Assembly (NCBI GenBank): GCA_039090855.1
Contig: CM077005.1
Location: 75,512,607 to 75,576,606 of the forward strand
Origin: Macrothele yani
Taxonomy: Eukaryota; Arthropoda; Arachnida; Araneae; Macrothelidae
Length of the DNA stretch: 64,000 bases
Reading direction: 5' to 3'
This document shows positions 54,272 to 63,733 of the stretch, piece by piece. Numbering within the stretch: position 1 is the first letter of the stretch; each line of letters starts with the position of its first letter. The position numbers and the translations under genes were made by a program. Below the pieces are notes generated by a model that saw nothing but the letters and a program-made list of their open reading frames with translations, made no database searches and had not been told where the DNA came from.

Positions 54272-54480
54272 GCTGCCCCAGTGGCGCAGTGGTCTGGCTT
54301 CTGACCATTCGTCCAAGATGGGTCCGAGTTCGATTCCCAGTGAGGAATGGGTGTTGTGTTGGTCTTACGGCACTGAGTCTCTCCATTCCCTGGATCCAGT
54401 GGTCTTAAATTAGGTACGGGCGACTGCTTATAGCCCATTGAGTTGATCACGGTGGTTGTTAAACACCCAATAAAAAAAAT
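54272..54480 (+). repeat. tRNA-derived SINE with short deletion
   Basis: GCTGCCCCAGTGGCGCAGTG start; about 8 bases (AAGGCGCT region) missing after GTGGTCT; B box GAGTTCGATTCCC slightly changed; A tail. Duplication GGAAAGGG at 54264-54271 and 54481-54488. Just outside the Tc1 end. Confidence 0.9.
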
Positions 54481-54488
54481 GGAAAGGG

Positions 54489-54794
54489 ACTTTTGAAGTA
54501 AATGTAATTCTTGTGCATCTTCTATAAACAAAAACTACTTCAAAAGAAAAATTTAAGGCATTTGCTATTTCAGTTGCAACACCTAATACTGACTGGGCAA
54601 AAATGATACTTGTGTTACAACCAATGGGTCACAGGCTAAGTGACGGAGACACCTTGGATTTATCGCAAGAGTGGAAGCTGTTACTCCTTAAGCTGACTAG
54701 ATACACTGTATAATCCACAGAAGGGCATTTGAAACAAAGAGAATGATGAATTTTTTGAAGAAAACATTTAACAGGCAGAAAAATAGTGAACTTC
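54489..54794. other. unassigned
   Basis: A short open stretch (about 54580-54710) gives protein-like sequence without a start codon, not recognised. Confidence 0.4.
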
Positions 54795-54945
54795 TCGGTT
54801 CCAGAAGTCCTCGCTCTAGTGAAGTCTCGCTCCAGAAGTGCTCGCTCTAGTGAAGTCTCGTTTTAGTATAGTGCTCGCTCCAGAAGTATCGATAACAACA
54901 GAAGTGCTTGTTCTAGTATAGTCTCGCTCCAGAAGTACGATAACA
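54795..54945. repeat. imperfect minisatellite (CTCGCTCCAGAAGT units)
   Basis: TTCCAGAAGTCCTCGCTCTA, GTGAAGTCTCGCTCCAGAAG, TGCTCGCTCTAGTGAAGTCT and further variants alternate over 150 bp with steps near 15-30 bp. Confidence 0.85.
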
Positions 54946-55087
54946 TTCTCCTTGCTATGTGAAGTCGTGGATAATTCAAACACACCTTTTGCTGCACACC
55001 GAAATACAATAGCGCCAAGTGGTGAAATTCTGCATTGCCTCTTTGTGTTCGAATATGAAGTGAGATTCTTTTCAATGAATGATGGGA

Positions 55088-55134
55088 TCCATACTAATTT
55101 AGCAACTCTAATGAGTTGCTAAATCAATATGGAT
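55088..55134. repeat. hairpin, 20-bp arms, 4-nt loop
   Basis: ATTTAGCAACTC-TAAT-GAGTTGCTAAAT (55097-55124) is perfect and extends outward with two mismatches to ATCCATA / TATGGAT. Confidence 0.9.
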
Positions 55135-55975
55135 ATTTTCCGTGATTTTGTCTGCATGACTAAAGTTGCTTATCTGCATATGTTTTTCTCACTTAGTAAG
55201 ATGTGGTTTGGACTGCAAGAAAGGGTCTTAAACCAATTTTATGCAACAATGAATAAACTAGAAAGTTGGTCAGAACGAACAACTAAAGGACTCACTCCAC
55301 ATAAAAACAACGTTCTTGAATCTACAGAGAAAGCGATCAATCCAGAAGTACCATCAGCCAATCAAAAACATTTGTTATCATCCTCTTGCAAGGTAAGAAT
55401 GTACCTTCTCGTGGAAAGCAAAATGGTGTAGTGAATAAGAAATCCATTCATAAAGGAAAACCTTCAAATGGCAGATCTACCTTCAAGAGAGGAAGATATA
55501 TTGATTGAACTGCCATGTTCCTCACCTGTAAAATCAGCATTTGGCCCTATTAGTTTAATAGGCTTGTGTTTAAGAAATATATTAGAATATCGAGAATGGC
55601 CTGGCAGTGAAATATATTGATGCCATTTGCCAATTATGTGAACAAGCATTCTCAATTTTAGTGCAGTTTAGGTCATGAGACTTATTTGAATCTTAGACTT
55701 CAATAAATCGATATATAAAAAGTTTAGCAAATGCCCCCCCTCCCCCGAAAAAATCATAAGAGCTTTCTTAAAATTCTTTTGATTTTCTATTAGTAATGTT
55801 GACTAGAAAATGTTATTAATCACTGATGTCATATTTGCAATAATAACTGATGTTATATTTGGAATTAACAGTTTTCTTAATTAAATAGATAATTCAGATT
55901 CGAAAAGTTTAGAAGTTCTCACTGAATTTTTATGTGGAGAAATATTTTCCGAAGCCAGAAGGCAGGTGAAGGAAA
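55135..55975. other. unassigned
   Basis: A 100-codon frame (55129-55431) has no recognised motif and is probably chance. Otherwise nothing. Confidence 0.45.
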
Positions 55976-56049
55976 GTTACCGAATTTTTGGGTCATTGAC
56001 AGGTGGGCCACGAATTACCGAATTTTTGGGAAACCTGGATGGTAGGCCA
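55976..56049. repeat. tandem duplication of about 40 bp
   Basis: TTACCGAATTTTTGGGTCAT...GGTGGGCCAC is followed by TTACCGAATTTTTGGGAAAC...GGTAGGCCAC. Confidence 0.8.
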
Positions 56050-56250
56050 CCCAGTTGGTCGAGTGGTCAAAGGCTCAAGTTTCTAACCAGGAGTCCGAGC
56101 TGGGCCTGGTTTCGGATCCCGGCAAAGCATGGTGATGCGGACGATGATGTCTCGCTCTCCCTACTGTGGAACTATCAGTCCTAAATTAATAACGGGCGGC
56201 TTCTTGTAGCTCTAAGAGGAACCCCGAAATACATAATAAAAAATAATAAG
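56048..56250 (+). repeat. old tRNA-derived SINE, plus strand
   Basis: GGTCGAGTGGTCAAAGGCTC, GGTTTCGGATCCCGGCAAAG, GATGTCTCGCTCTCCCTACT, AACTATCAGTCCTAAATTAA, TAACGGGCGGCTTCTTGTAG follow the SINE order; A-rich end AATAAAAAATAATAA. Confidence 0.75.
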
Positions 56251-56536
56251 TAAGATCTAGGTTTTATTTTTATTAATGAAGCAGTTTTTCGATAGCAACT
56301 AACATGCATAGTATGGCATTCCAAGAAGTAGTGAAACCCTATGCAAATGTTCTTTAGTGTACCGTATTATATGGAAATCAGGGATAACTTTAAAAGAAGC
56401 CTCCCAGGAGCCTTAGTATCAACCACCTTTAGAAGGAAGAATTCTGATTAATTCCGTTTGATTTGTGGAAGCATGATCACGCATTTTTCGAAGCAATGAA
56501 AAATTTAATAACGAGGAACGGTACACAAATTAAGTA
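56251..56536. other. unassigned
   Basis: No recognised feature. Confidence 0.4.
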
Positions 56537-56803
56537 GTAAATAGTAACACTATACTAATGTTCCGAATTATTGGCGTAGGAAATAGACTCCTAAGCGTTT
56601 CAAAGCTTTCGCGCATCGTATCTATTTATTATCAAAGTCAAGTTCCTGCGTTCAAATTGTTAATGCGTTCTATTTTTCAGTTTGCAGTTTCTGTCTAACG
56701 TCCTTGAAAAAGCCATCTGGTTGATGTGCGAAAGCTTCGAAACGCTTATGTGTCTATTTCCTACGCTAATAAATCGGATCACTAGCATAGTGTTACCATT
56801 TAC
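56537..56803. mobile_element. MITE, 267 bp, inverted arms of about 75 bp
   Basis: Left GTAAATAGTAACACTATACT and (inward from the right) GTAAATGGTAACACTATGCT; the arms continue through GCGTAGGAAATAGAC, AAGCGTTTC and AGCTTTCGC on both sides. The centre contains GTCCTTGAAAAAGCC before CGAAAGCTTCGAAACG, wording reminiscent of the ends of Penelope-like elements, but no coding supports that. Class unknown. Confidence 0.75.
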
Positions 56804-56879
56804 AATGAAGAAATTTTCATTCATTTCAGGCGACGTGTGGAAGGAACTTTAAAATTTTTCGAAGAACGCAACAGCCACT

Positions 56880-57090
56880 AGATCCATTTCCACAATCGAG
56901 CGCCAATGTGAAAACACAAATTTGCCAATGGCGAAGATACCAGCAGCATCTTTCTGCTCCGTAGCGGAAGAATGGCGAAGATACAACCGCATCCTTCTGT
57001 TCCGGAGCGGAAAGCTTTCCCAATTAACCTACACCAACGGAATTTATCGCTGCAACTCTGCCGTCTTGACATGTGCTTCACCTCAGTAAC
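56880..57090 (-). mobile_element. tRNA-like LTR fragment, family B, minus strand
   Basis: On the minus strand from about 57090: GTTACTGAGGTGAAGCACAT, GTCAAGACGGCAGAG, GTGTAGGTTAATTGGGAAAG, CCGCTCCGGAACAGAAGGAT, then, after a duplicated piece (GCTACGGAGCAGAAAGATG), ATTGGCGCTCGATTGTGG in the place of a primer site. Same block order as 7393-7566. Old. Confidence 0.5.
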
Positions 57091-57789
57091 ACGTCACGAA
57101 GGACGGTATGCCAGGAAACCAAGCTGCCGTATTCCTCTTACCTGTTACCGCAAGAGAGCTGGATTACCCCGGAGTAGGCAGCGTGGTAATTGAGTACATC
57201 GCAGGCAGGACAGCCATGCAGTTTAATGTGGGCTCGACACTGAGAATAGAAGACGGTAACGTAGGCTCGTCTTTTAACAATAGAAGACGGTGGCTCAGCG
57301 TTGGACCTACGTTAAATTGCAAGGCTGTGCTACCTGCTATGTGCGGTGGGGTCGTGTACTCTTCATAGATAGGTCAATACTTTTGTTAAAAAATGAATCT
57401 CGACGCAAATGTATCTAGTGAGAAGAAGACACCCGATATCACCCCTTTAATATAAGGGACAGGGATAGTTTTGAAGATGGAGCGGCAATGGTGTGGGAGG
57501 GCATCACCACTGATGGTTTACCCTTCCACATGTCTTGGGCAAAGGAACTTTGATTGGCCACAAAGATAAAGAAGAGATACTGAAACTCAATATAGGAATT
57601 TTGTGAGATGCCGTTTGTCCAGAATTTGTTTCCTTGGACAATACTACTTGTCCTCATAGAACGAGACGTGTGAATGAATACCTGGAAGGTAAATGCCTTC
57701 TCCTAAATAACTTTTAAAATTTTGAAGTGATTTTAATGAAACTGCACTGACATATCCTATGATATGTTACCAATGTGGGAACAAATTCT
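57091..57789. other. unassigned
   Basis: Short frames only. Confidence 0.45.
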
Positions 57790-58490
57790 TTTCAGAATCG
57801 AAAATAAAGATCATAAATGACAGAGAAACGCAGTGAGCCGTAATTGAATTCCGGGAAAAAGAGGTATGTGAGGCTTCAGAAATCCACAGAAGACTCCTGG
57901 CGGTGTACGGAGCTGCCACAATCGATATCAGTAATGTCCAAAGTTTAATGAAGAGGCTCCGAGAGAGAGAAAGTTCAGTGTCAGGCAAACAACGCAATGG
58001 AAGACCTGGAACTGCAGTGAAAGATGCCAACAAGCAAAGAGTGAAGATCTCATCATAGCTGATCGTTGCGTCACCGTCGAGGATTTCCAACAATAAACAG
58101 TGCTCATTATGTGCAGACGTTGAAGAAACTAAAGGAAGCTATCAGAAGTAAAAGGCGTAACATTCCACTTCATAATTTTGTTTTACACCATGATAACTCA
58201 CATCCTCACACCTCAATGGAGGCTTCACAAGATATTGTCAAAATGGTATGGCCGGTGATGCCCCAACCTACAGTCCTAATTTGGCTTACTCAGGCTTTTC
58301 CTGTTTGCTTCTTTGAAAAACACCCTTCGTGGGGAACGTTTCGATGACGTGACAGACGTTAAAATGGCTGTGAATTCATGGGTGAAACGACAGCCTCAGG
58401 AATCTTTCCAAAATTGATTTTACCAATGGGTTCAAAGGTAGCGGAAATGTATAGAAACTGATGGACAATACTTTGAATAGGCTAGCATTA
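57790..58490 (+). pseudogene. mariner transposase remnant, internally deleted
   Basis: Pieces in shifting frames: IEFREKEVCEASEIHRRLLA (N-terminal HTH, about 57838-57900), GRPGTAVKDANKQRV (linker), then after a deletion of several hundred bases NFVLHHDNSHPHTSMEASQD (second catalytic D) and FDDVTDVKMAVNSWVKRQP (C-terminal block). The first D block is missing. Element ends not identified. A different mariner subfamily from 24840 and 48276. Confidence 0.8.
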
Positions 58491-60119
58491 TTAACAATAT
58501 GTCCAAATATTGTGCAACCAAGTTTCACAATTTTGCTGATACAAATAAAAATCTTATGAGGGACAAGGAATTACCTTCAGGATGCCCTTTGTACAAAAAA
58601 TGGTTGCCCATCCAGATTCCTACATCTTACCCCTTCGATTACGCTTCGGATGGTTCAGGACCGCAAGTTTCCAGCCGTCAACCCCTTCCAAGAACAATTT
58701 GTAAGCTGAAAACTGTTCTGAAAGTGAAATGGGAACGTCATCCAACTGAATTCCTGAACCACTTTATGGGAACCAGGAGGGATAATTGTGAGGACTGTAA
58801 AGTAGTTGCAATTGACCATGACCGTACACCTTATTGAGCAGACTACGAAATACAAATGTCTAGCATTAGACATTTACAGGCTTGCAACATTTATTGTCAT
58901 CAAAATGCACATTATTTTGCATTTTATAGAATTTGGAGGATTCATGTCAAAATATATGTCCACACACAGTTTTATTAAATTTCACGAAACTTTTGTTGAA
59001 ATATTTAAATTTGTGTGTTTTAATTCCTTAATTTATTTACACAAGTGTACGTTCTGCATCTGAGTATATTACAATAACTTATGAATGTTCACAGTATTTT
59101 ACATCGCTCACCGGCAACATAAAAAAGAAACAGCCGCTTGATATTTGTTATTAGATTTCTGAGAGCTGATTTATTACTTCAAGTAACATTTATAATAGAG
59201 AAATTGTAGATGTGAAGCATCTGACAAAGACTGAATATTTAACCAAAGAAGGAACTGCACGTACCCACATTGACGAACATATGGCGTGAGTGTTCTAAAG
59301 AGTTTTTGCGCCATCTGAAGCCAGGCTGGAATCTTTTTGCCTGAAACCTCATACGATGTTCAGGAGACATGAGGAACTCGCAACGCCTGCTTCTTCAGGA
59401 CATCAAGAGATTAATTTTTACCAACAACTAATGCAGCTGCAATATTGTTAGACTATAAGATACCAATACGTTAGTTTTATAACATTTTTGAACCCACTTC
59501 GAAGATGCTGCCTTACAAGTTAATGAACACTTGGGATGCAAATAAATGCACATGGATGCAAATCAATGCTCTACATTTATAAGTAGGGTAATTTATTCAT
59601 TATGGAAACATCAGCATTTCCTCTCAATGCAAGCTTATGAATCTTGTACACAGTATATGTTCTATGTTACTTGCCAACTGATAAGTTGTCGTTCCTAAAT
59701 CGCTGTGCAGTGAAATTCACACTTGATTCGATCACTGTGTTGAAAATTATCCTTGCTTCAGGAATGATTAACACCGTCACCTATTTTAAACGACGCTTGA
59801 AGTCCTTTATGAACTTATTACAATCTCACTTTCAGTTAAAAACATAAAAAGGGCGCCGTCGTTTTCACTTTGTTCTGGTGTTTTAATTTTCCCTCTTAAG
59901 TGAGTATGTAAGTTTCATCTTGCAAAATACACTATGTTCTCCATTTATGCGAGAAGGACGTTCTACGAAATCTTAGTATCAATTGAAATCGAATAAATCT
60001 AATGTGTTAACACATAGTAAAACAGAGGGTTGGGTTCAACAACATAACATGTAATATCTCAAATGCACTTTAACCGCATTGAAATCCTGTTCATACATTA
60101 GAAATAAATTTATGAACAC
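58491..60119. other. unassigned
   Basis: A 112-codon frame (58499-58837) is not recognised and has no support. Otherwise AT-rich with nothing identified. Confidence 0.45.
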
Positions 60120-60255
60120 ATACATAGATGTTGTGCTTGTCTTAGAGCACTGGCTTCCTTCCTTCCCTGGAAACACTGGCCCTAAATTTGGGACGGGCGA
60201 CTGTTCATAGCCCATCGAGTTGATCACGGTAGTCGTTAAACCTTCAATCAAAAAT
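60120..60255 (+). repeat. 5'-truncated tRNA-derived SINE
   Basis: Starts at ATAGATGTTGTGCTTGTCTT and continues with CACTGGCCCTAAATTTGGGA, CGGGCGACTGTTCATAGCCC and GTCGTTAAACCTTCAATC. The tRNA head is absent. Confidence 0.85.
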
Positions 60256-60302
60256 AATTTCAAAAGTTCCAACAATTAAAAATTAAGCAATGCTTCAAAT
60301 CA

Positions 60303-60383
60303 GAACAACAGATCATATATAACAACACACATCAAACTTTTCTAGAACAACAGATCATATAATAGCACACATCAAACTTTTTG
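60303..60383. repeat. tandem duplication of about 41 bp
   Basis: GAACAACAGATCATATATAA...CACATCAAACTTTTCTA followed by GAACAACAGATCATATAATA...CACATCAAACTTTTTG. Confidence 0.9.
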
Positions 60384-60582
60384 CCTTTAGCAAGGAAATC
60401 TGTCCATTGTATTCAAACATCAGTGTATCAAGGTTTTACGCGTGTAACTGCCTAGAAATACCTCAAAAGAAATTAAACGTTTTACAACGTGGCAGCTATT
60501 CACATTGTAACGTACCAGGAGATGTGACGTACCTGCCAGAAGGACGCACACGACATAAAGGCAGATAGCAATTAGAATCAAT

Positions 60583-60654
60583 GTCTGCGTAGCTCAGTTG
60601 GTAGAGCGACTTGTTCCGGAATAAGCGTACTCGGGTTCGAACCCCGGCGCGGAT
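60583..60654 (+). promoter_or_regulatory. tRNA-like sequence with Pol III A and B boxes in the LTR
   Basis: GTCTGCG pairs with CGCGGAT (acceptor, one G-T), A box TAGCTCAGTTGG, D-stem GCTC/GAGC, anticodon-like stem CTTGT/ATAAG with the 6-nt loop TCCGGA, T-stem CGGGG-type pairing (TCGGG/CCCGG) and a consensus B box GGTTCGAACCC. The short anticodon loop argues against a working tRNA. Repeated exactly in LTR2 at 60881-60952. It would drive Pol III transcription inside the LTR (inference). Confidence 0.85.
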
Positions 60655-60685
60655 AAAAATGACGGAGAAATTCACTTCGTTATAA

Positions 60686-60703
60686 TGGCGCCCGAACAGG
60701 GAC
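60686..60703 (+). promoter_or_regulatory. primer binding site, tRNA-Lys3 type
   Basis: TGGCGCCCGAACAGGGAC, two bases after LTR1. It is exactly the complement of the 3' 18 nt of tRNA-Lys3 (CCA included), the primer used by several retroelement groups. It starts minus-strand DNA synthesis. Confidence 0.93.
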
Positions 60704-60712
60704 TGTTCAAAA

Positions 60713-60749
60713 TCTCGCATTGGTGTGATGTTATTTTCACACCGCGAGA
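60713..60749 (+). other. conserved internal RNA hairpin of the TRIM
   Basis: TCTCGC-ATT-GGTGTGA-TGTTATT-TTCACACC-GCGAGA folds into a 13-bp stem with a 3-nt bulge. The older TRIM has CTCGC-AAT-GGTGTG-ATGTTCTTT-CCACACC-GCGAG at 34498-34531. It lies between primer site and polypurine tract, where packaging or dimerisation signals are found in retroelements; that role is inference. Confidence 0.7.
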
Positions 60750-60986
60750 TAGGAAAAATGTGAGCAGCACTTCGAAAGAAAAAGAAAAATAAGGGGGAGA
60801 TGATGTAACGTACCAGGAGATGTGACGTACCTGCCAGAAGGACGCACACGACATAAAGGCAGATAGCAATTAGAATCAATGTCTGCGTAGCTCAGTTGGT
60901 AGAGCGACTTGTTCCGGAATAAGCGTACTCGGGTTCGAACCCCGGCGCGGATAAAAATGACGGAGAAATTCACTTCGTTATAACAT

Positions 60987-62038
60987 GAAGAAGTATCCGC
61001 CAATTTGTTAAAGGAGGAGATTAAACGCAGATTTACCTGAAAATTAAAAAATCTCTCGTGCTTTGAATTGAGGAAGATGAAGTAGAAATATAGCTGCCAT
61101 GGCACATTCAGCTGGCTTTTCTTCATAGTCTACTAAATACAATTTACTGGTCTGGATATGAGACATTTAACTTCACGTGTTCTGGAACAAGTATACAAAC
61201 TGCTTTTAATCCAAACATTGGCGAATTTGTTCCCCGGTGCCATTCTTTTTTCCCAGATATGTTTTGCAATAAGTGTTGATCGACACGTCTGACGTGATAT
61301 ATACAAAAAATGAATCATAAAGCTGTAGCCACACGTGCTCTTCCTCCTTTTCTGTCTGTCTGTCTGGCTGGCTGTCTACATCTGCCCGTCTCTCTATATA
61401 TCTCTTTCGCTGTCTCTCTCAATTTATCCCTCTCCCGTACAAAGAATGTGATGTAGTTATCTTTTGGCTAAACGTCGCATACGTATTAAGAGCCGTACAT
61501 GAACAATATTGCTTAGGGAACGAATTCATTGCAGCAGCCACCGTGAAACTTTCCGTTAGCCATCGACGAAAGGCTTCGACAAATAATACTTAGCATATTT
61601 GCATGACAGTTTGAACTTTCTGTACATTTTTAAAGCTGTTTTTCCGTATTTTCATAATATTTTTAAGTTACTTTCAGTAATTTAAAGAGCTATCATAAAG
61701 ACAAAATGCGGAATGGCATTGAAAATTCTGAATATTTTTCCTTTATTTATTTATTTATGTATTTACTTTATGCTTAACAGGCATCCTTAAAAGATAATTG
61801 TGAGTTTTAATATTAACTTCTAAACGTAGTTTTTATAGTTGAATTATCGGTGTTACTTTCAGATGAAAGGAAAAGTAACTATGCTGTCAAACAGTATCCA
61901 AGCAAAAATGAGTTGGAAAATGTTAAAATTCCATTTCCTATAACAGAAGTTTCTAAAAAAACAAAGTCTAAATATACAGAAGAACGAAGCGGAATGCACA
62001 TTACAAAGGTGAAGAACAGGAACATTTCCTATGTTTAT
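60987..62038. other. unassigned; pyrimidine-rich CTGT/GTCT patch at 61350-61440
   Basis: TTTCTGTCTGTCTGTCTGGC and further TCTC-rich sequence at 61350-61440 resembles the (GTCY)n tract of the Helentron-like elements but no hairpin or tandem core follows. (TTTA)n at about 61740-61770. No gene. Confidence 0.5.
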
Positions 62039-62092
62039 TTTAAAGCACGTGCACTGACTGCTATAACAACCACGGATGCCATTTTTGGTGGG
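62039..62092 (+). repeat. 54-bp direct repeat flanking HINE family 2 copy B (left)
   Basis: TTTAAAGCACGTGCACTGAC...GATGCCATTTTTGGTGGG; its partner at 63680-63733 differs at two positions (GCTATAAC to CCTATAAC, GGTGGG to GATGGG). Copy A lacks it on either side. Confidence 0.92.
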
Positions 62093-62095
62093 TTT

Positions 62096-63674
62096 TTACG
62101 CTTTCCAACCGTAGGTTGAAGAAGCCTATATGCTCCAGCTTTGTCCGTCCGTCTGTCCGTCTGTCTGACGGCACGATAACTCGCGTAAAAATAGTTCGAT
62201 TTCGATGAAATTTTAGTATGTGGTAGGCAACCACCTGGGGACGAACCCTATTGAATATGGACGAAATGGGATCAAAGGTATGGCATAAGAGCGGGATCCA
62301 TTCTATTGCCCTTATGCGTCATAACTTGCGTAAATATGGTTCGATGTCGATGAAACTTTTATATGAAGTAGGGGACCACCTGGGAAGGAACCCTGTTTAA
62401 AATGGGTGAAGTGGGGTTAAATGTCAGGACATAGGAGCGGGATGCATTTCCATTGCTCTTATGCGTCATAACTTGCGTAAATATGGTTCGATTTCGATGA
62501 AATTGTAGTATGTTGTGGGGGACCACTGGGGACGAACTCTATTGAAAATGGACGAAATGGGGTCAAAGGTCAGTTCATGGGATCGGGATCCATTCCATCG
62601 CCTTTATCCCGTACTATTAAAGGAGCACTTCTTGTACGTATGTAAATTTTATTTTGAAAACGGCTCTAAGGATTTTGATAAAAGTCGTTAATCCACCGTT
62701 TTCTGGCACTAGAAATAGATTTAGCTTGATCTCGACTTGAGGAAAATTCGTTTAGTGGTTAAATGACCACCCCGAATTATAACGTTTTTAGTGTCATGGC
62801 GTCGTTCCATTAATGTTATCCATGCTTAGAAATCTTAGGACGTCACAATCTCGCGTTTGAGAATGTTGGCGCGCGGTCACGCCATCTGTCTCATTACGTC
62901 ACGCGTTGTGTGTGGATCCTATTAAAGTTTTATGACGTCACACTCTTGCGAGCAGATGGTCACGATTCCCATCTGCCTCATTACGGCACGCGTTGGGTGC
63001 GTATTTCTGTACGCACGATAACTCGCGTGAAAATCGTTCGATTTCGATGAAATTTTAGTATGTGGTAGGGGAACGCCTGAGAAGGAATCATAATGAAAGT
63101 GAACGAAATAGGGTCAAAGGTCAGGACATAGAAGTGGGATCCATTCCACTGCTTTTATGCGTCATAACTAACTTAAAAGGGTTCGATTTCGATGAAATTT
63201 TAGTATGTGGTAGTGGGCTACCTGGGAACAACCCCTATTGAAAATGGGCGAAATGGGGTCAAAGGTCAGGGCAAAGGAACGGAATCACTTCCATCGCCAT
63301 TGTACGTCATAACTTACGTAAAAATGCTTCGATTTGGATGAAATGATAGTATGTTGTAGGGGCCTGCCTGAGGACGAACCCTATTGAAAATGGGCGAAAT
63401 GGGATCAAAGGTTAGGACACTAGAGCGGGATTTATTCCATAGCCCTTATGCATCATAACTTACGTAAACATGCTTCGATTGCGACAAAACGTTATCATGT
63501 TATTTCGGAGGTATAATGGACCGGTTCTGTTGAATATCATCGAAATGGGATCAAAGGTCACGGCACAAGACCGAGATTTATTCCGCAGCTATTATCCTCA
63601 TAACTTGAGTAATGATTTCTGGTATGTTGGAAAGCGTATTGTAATCAATGCATTTCATGATTTTACTAACTTGT
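62096..63674 (+). mobile_element. Helentron-associated (HINE-type) element, family 2, copy B
   Basis: Same hairpin (ACGCTTTCCAACC-GTA-GGTTGAAGAAGC, 62098-62127), GTCCGTCCGTCTGTCCGTCT tract, monomer block 1 (GTTCGATTTCGATGAAATTT at 62193, about 62339, 62485), a non-repetitive middle (about 62610-63010) and block 2 (63037, 63180, 63328, 63473), then the end ATTTTACTAACTTGTT. The spacing is 143-148 bp. Copy A has the same order, with the MITE and SINE inserted between block 1 and the middle. The middle has two copies of TTACG(T/G)CACGCGTTG. Non-coding. Confidence 0.75.
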
Positions 63675-63679
63675 TTTAC

Positions 63680-63733
63680 TTTAAAGCACGTGCACTGACT
63701 CCTATAACAACCACGGATGCCATTTTTGATGGG
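63680..63733 (+). repeat. 54-bp direct repeat flanking HINE family 2 copy B (right)
   Basis: Partner of 62039-62092, 1,641 bp away, beginning six bases after the apparent 3' end of the element. The remaining sequence to 64000 shows nothing recognised. Confidence 0.92.

Larger units (their letters stand above)
60506..60982 (+). mobile_element. TRIM retroelement with tRNA-like LTRs (young copy)
   Basis: LTR1 60506-60684 and LTR2 60804-60982 are both 179 bp and identical by eye, starting TGTAACG and ending CGTTATA (one change from perfect inversion). A 4-bp duplication ACAT lies at 60502-60505 and 60983-60986. The internal 119 bp begins with an 18-nt primer site and ends in a polypurine tract (AAGAAAAATAAGGGGGAGA). 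No coding capacity, so it depends on proteins of another LTR element. Each LTR holds a complete tRNA-like promoter. Identical LTRs imply recent insertion. Confidence 0.95.

Noticed and set aside
55129..55431. 100-codon frame as a host gene
   Set aside because: No recognised domain, no intron-exon structure, and it begins inside a hairpin; kept only as unassigned.
58499..58837. 112-codon frame as a host gene
   Set aside because: No motif recognised and no supporting neighbour; it follows a decayed mariner and is probably chance.
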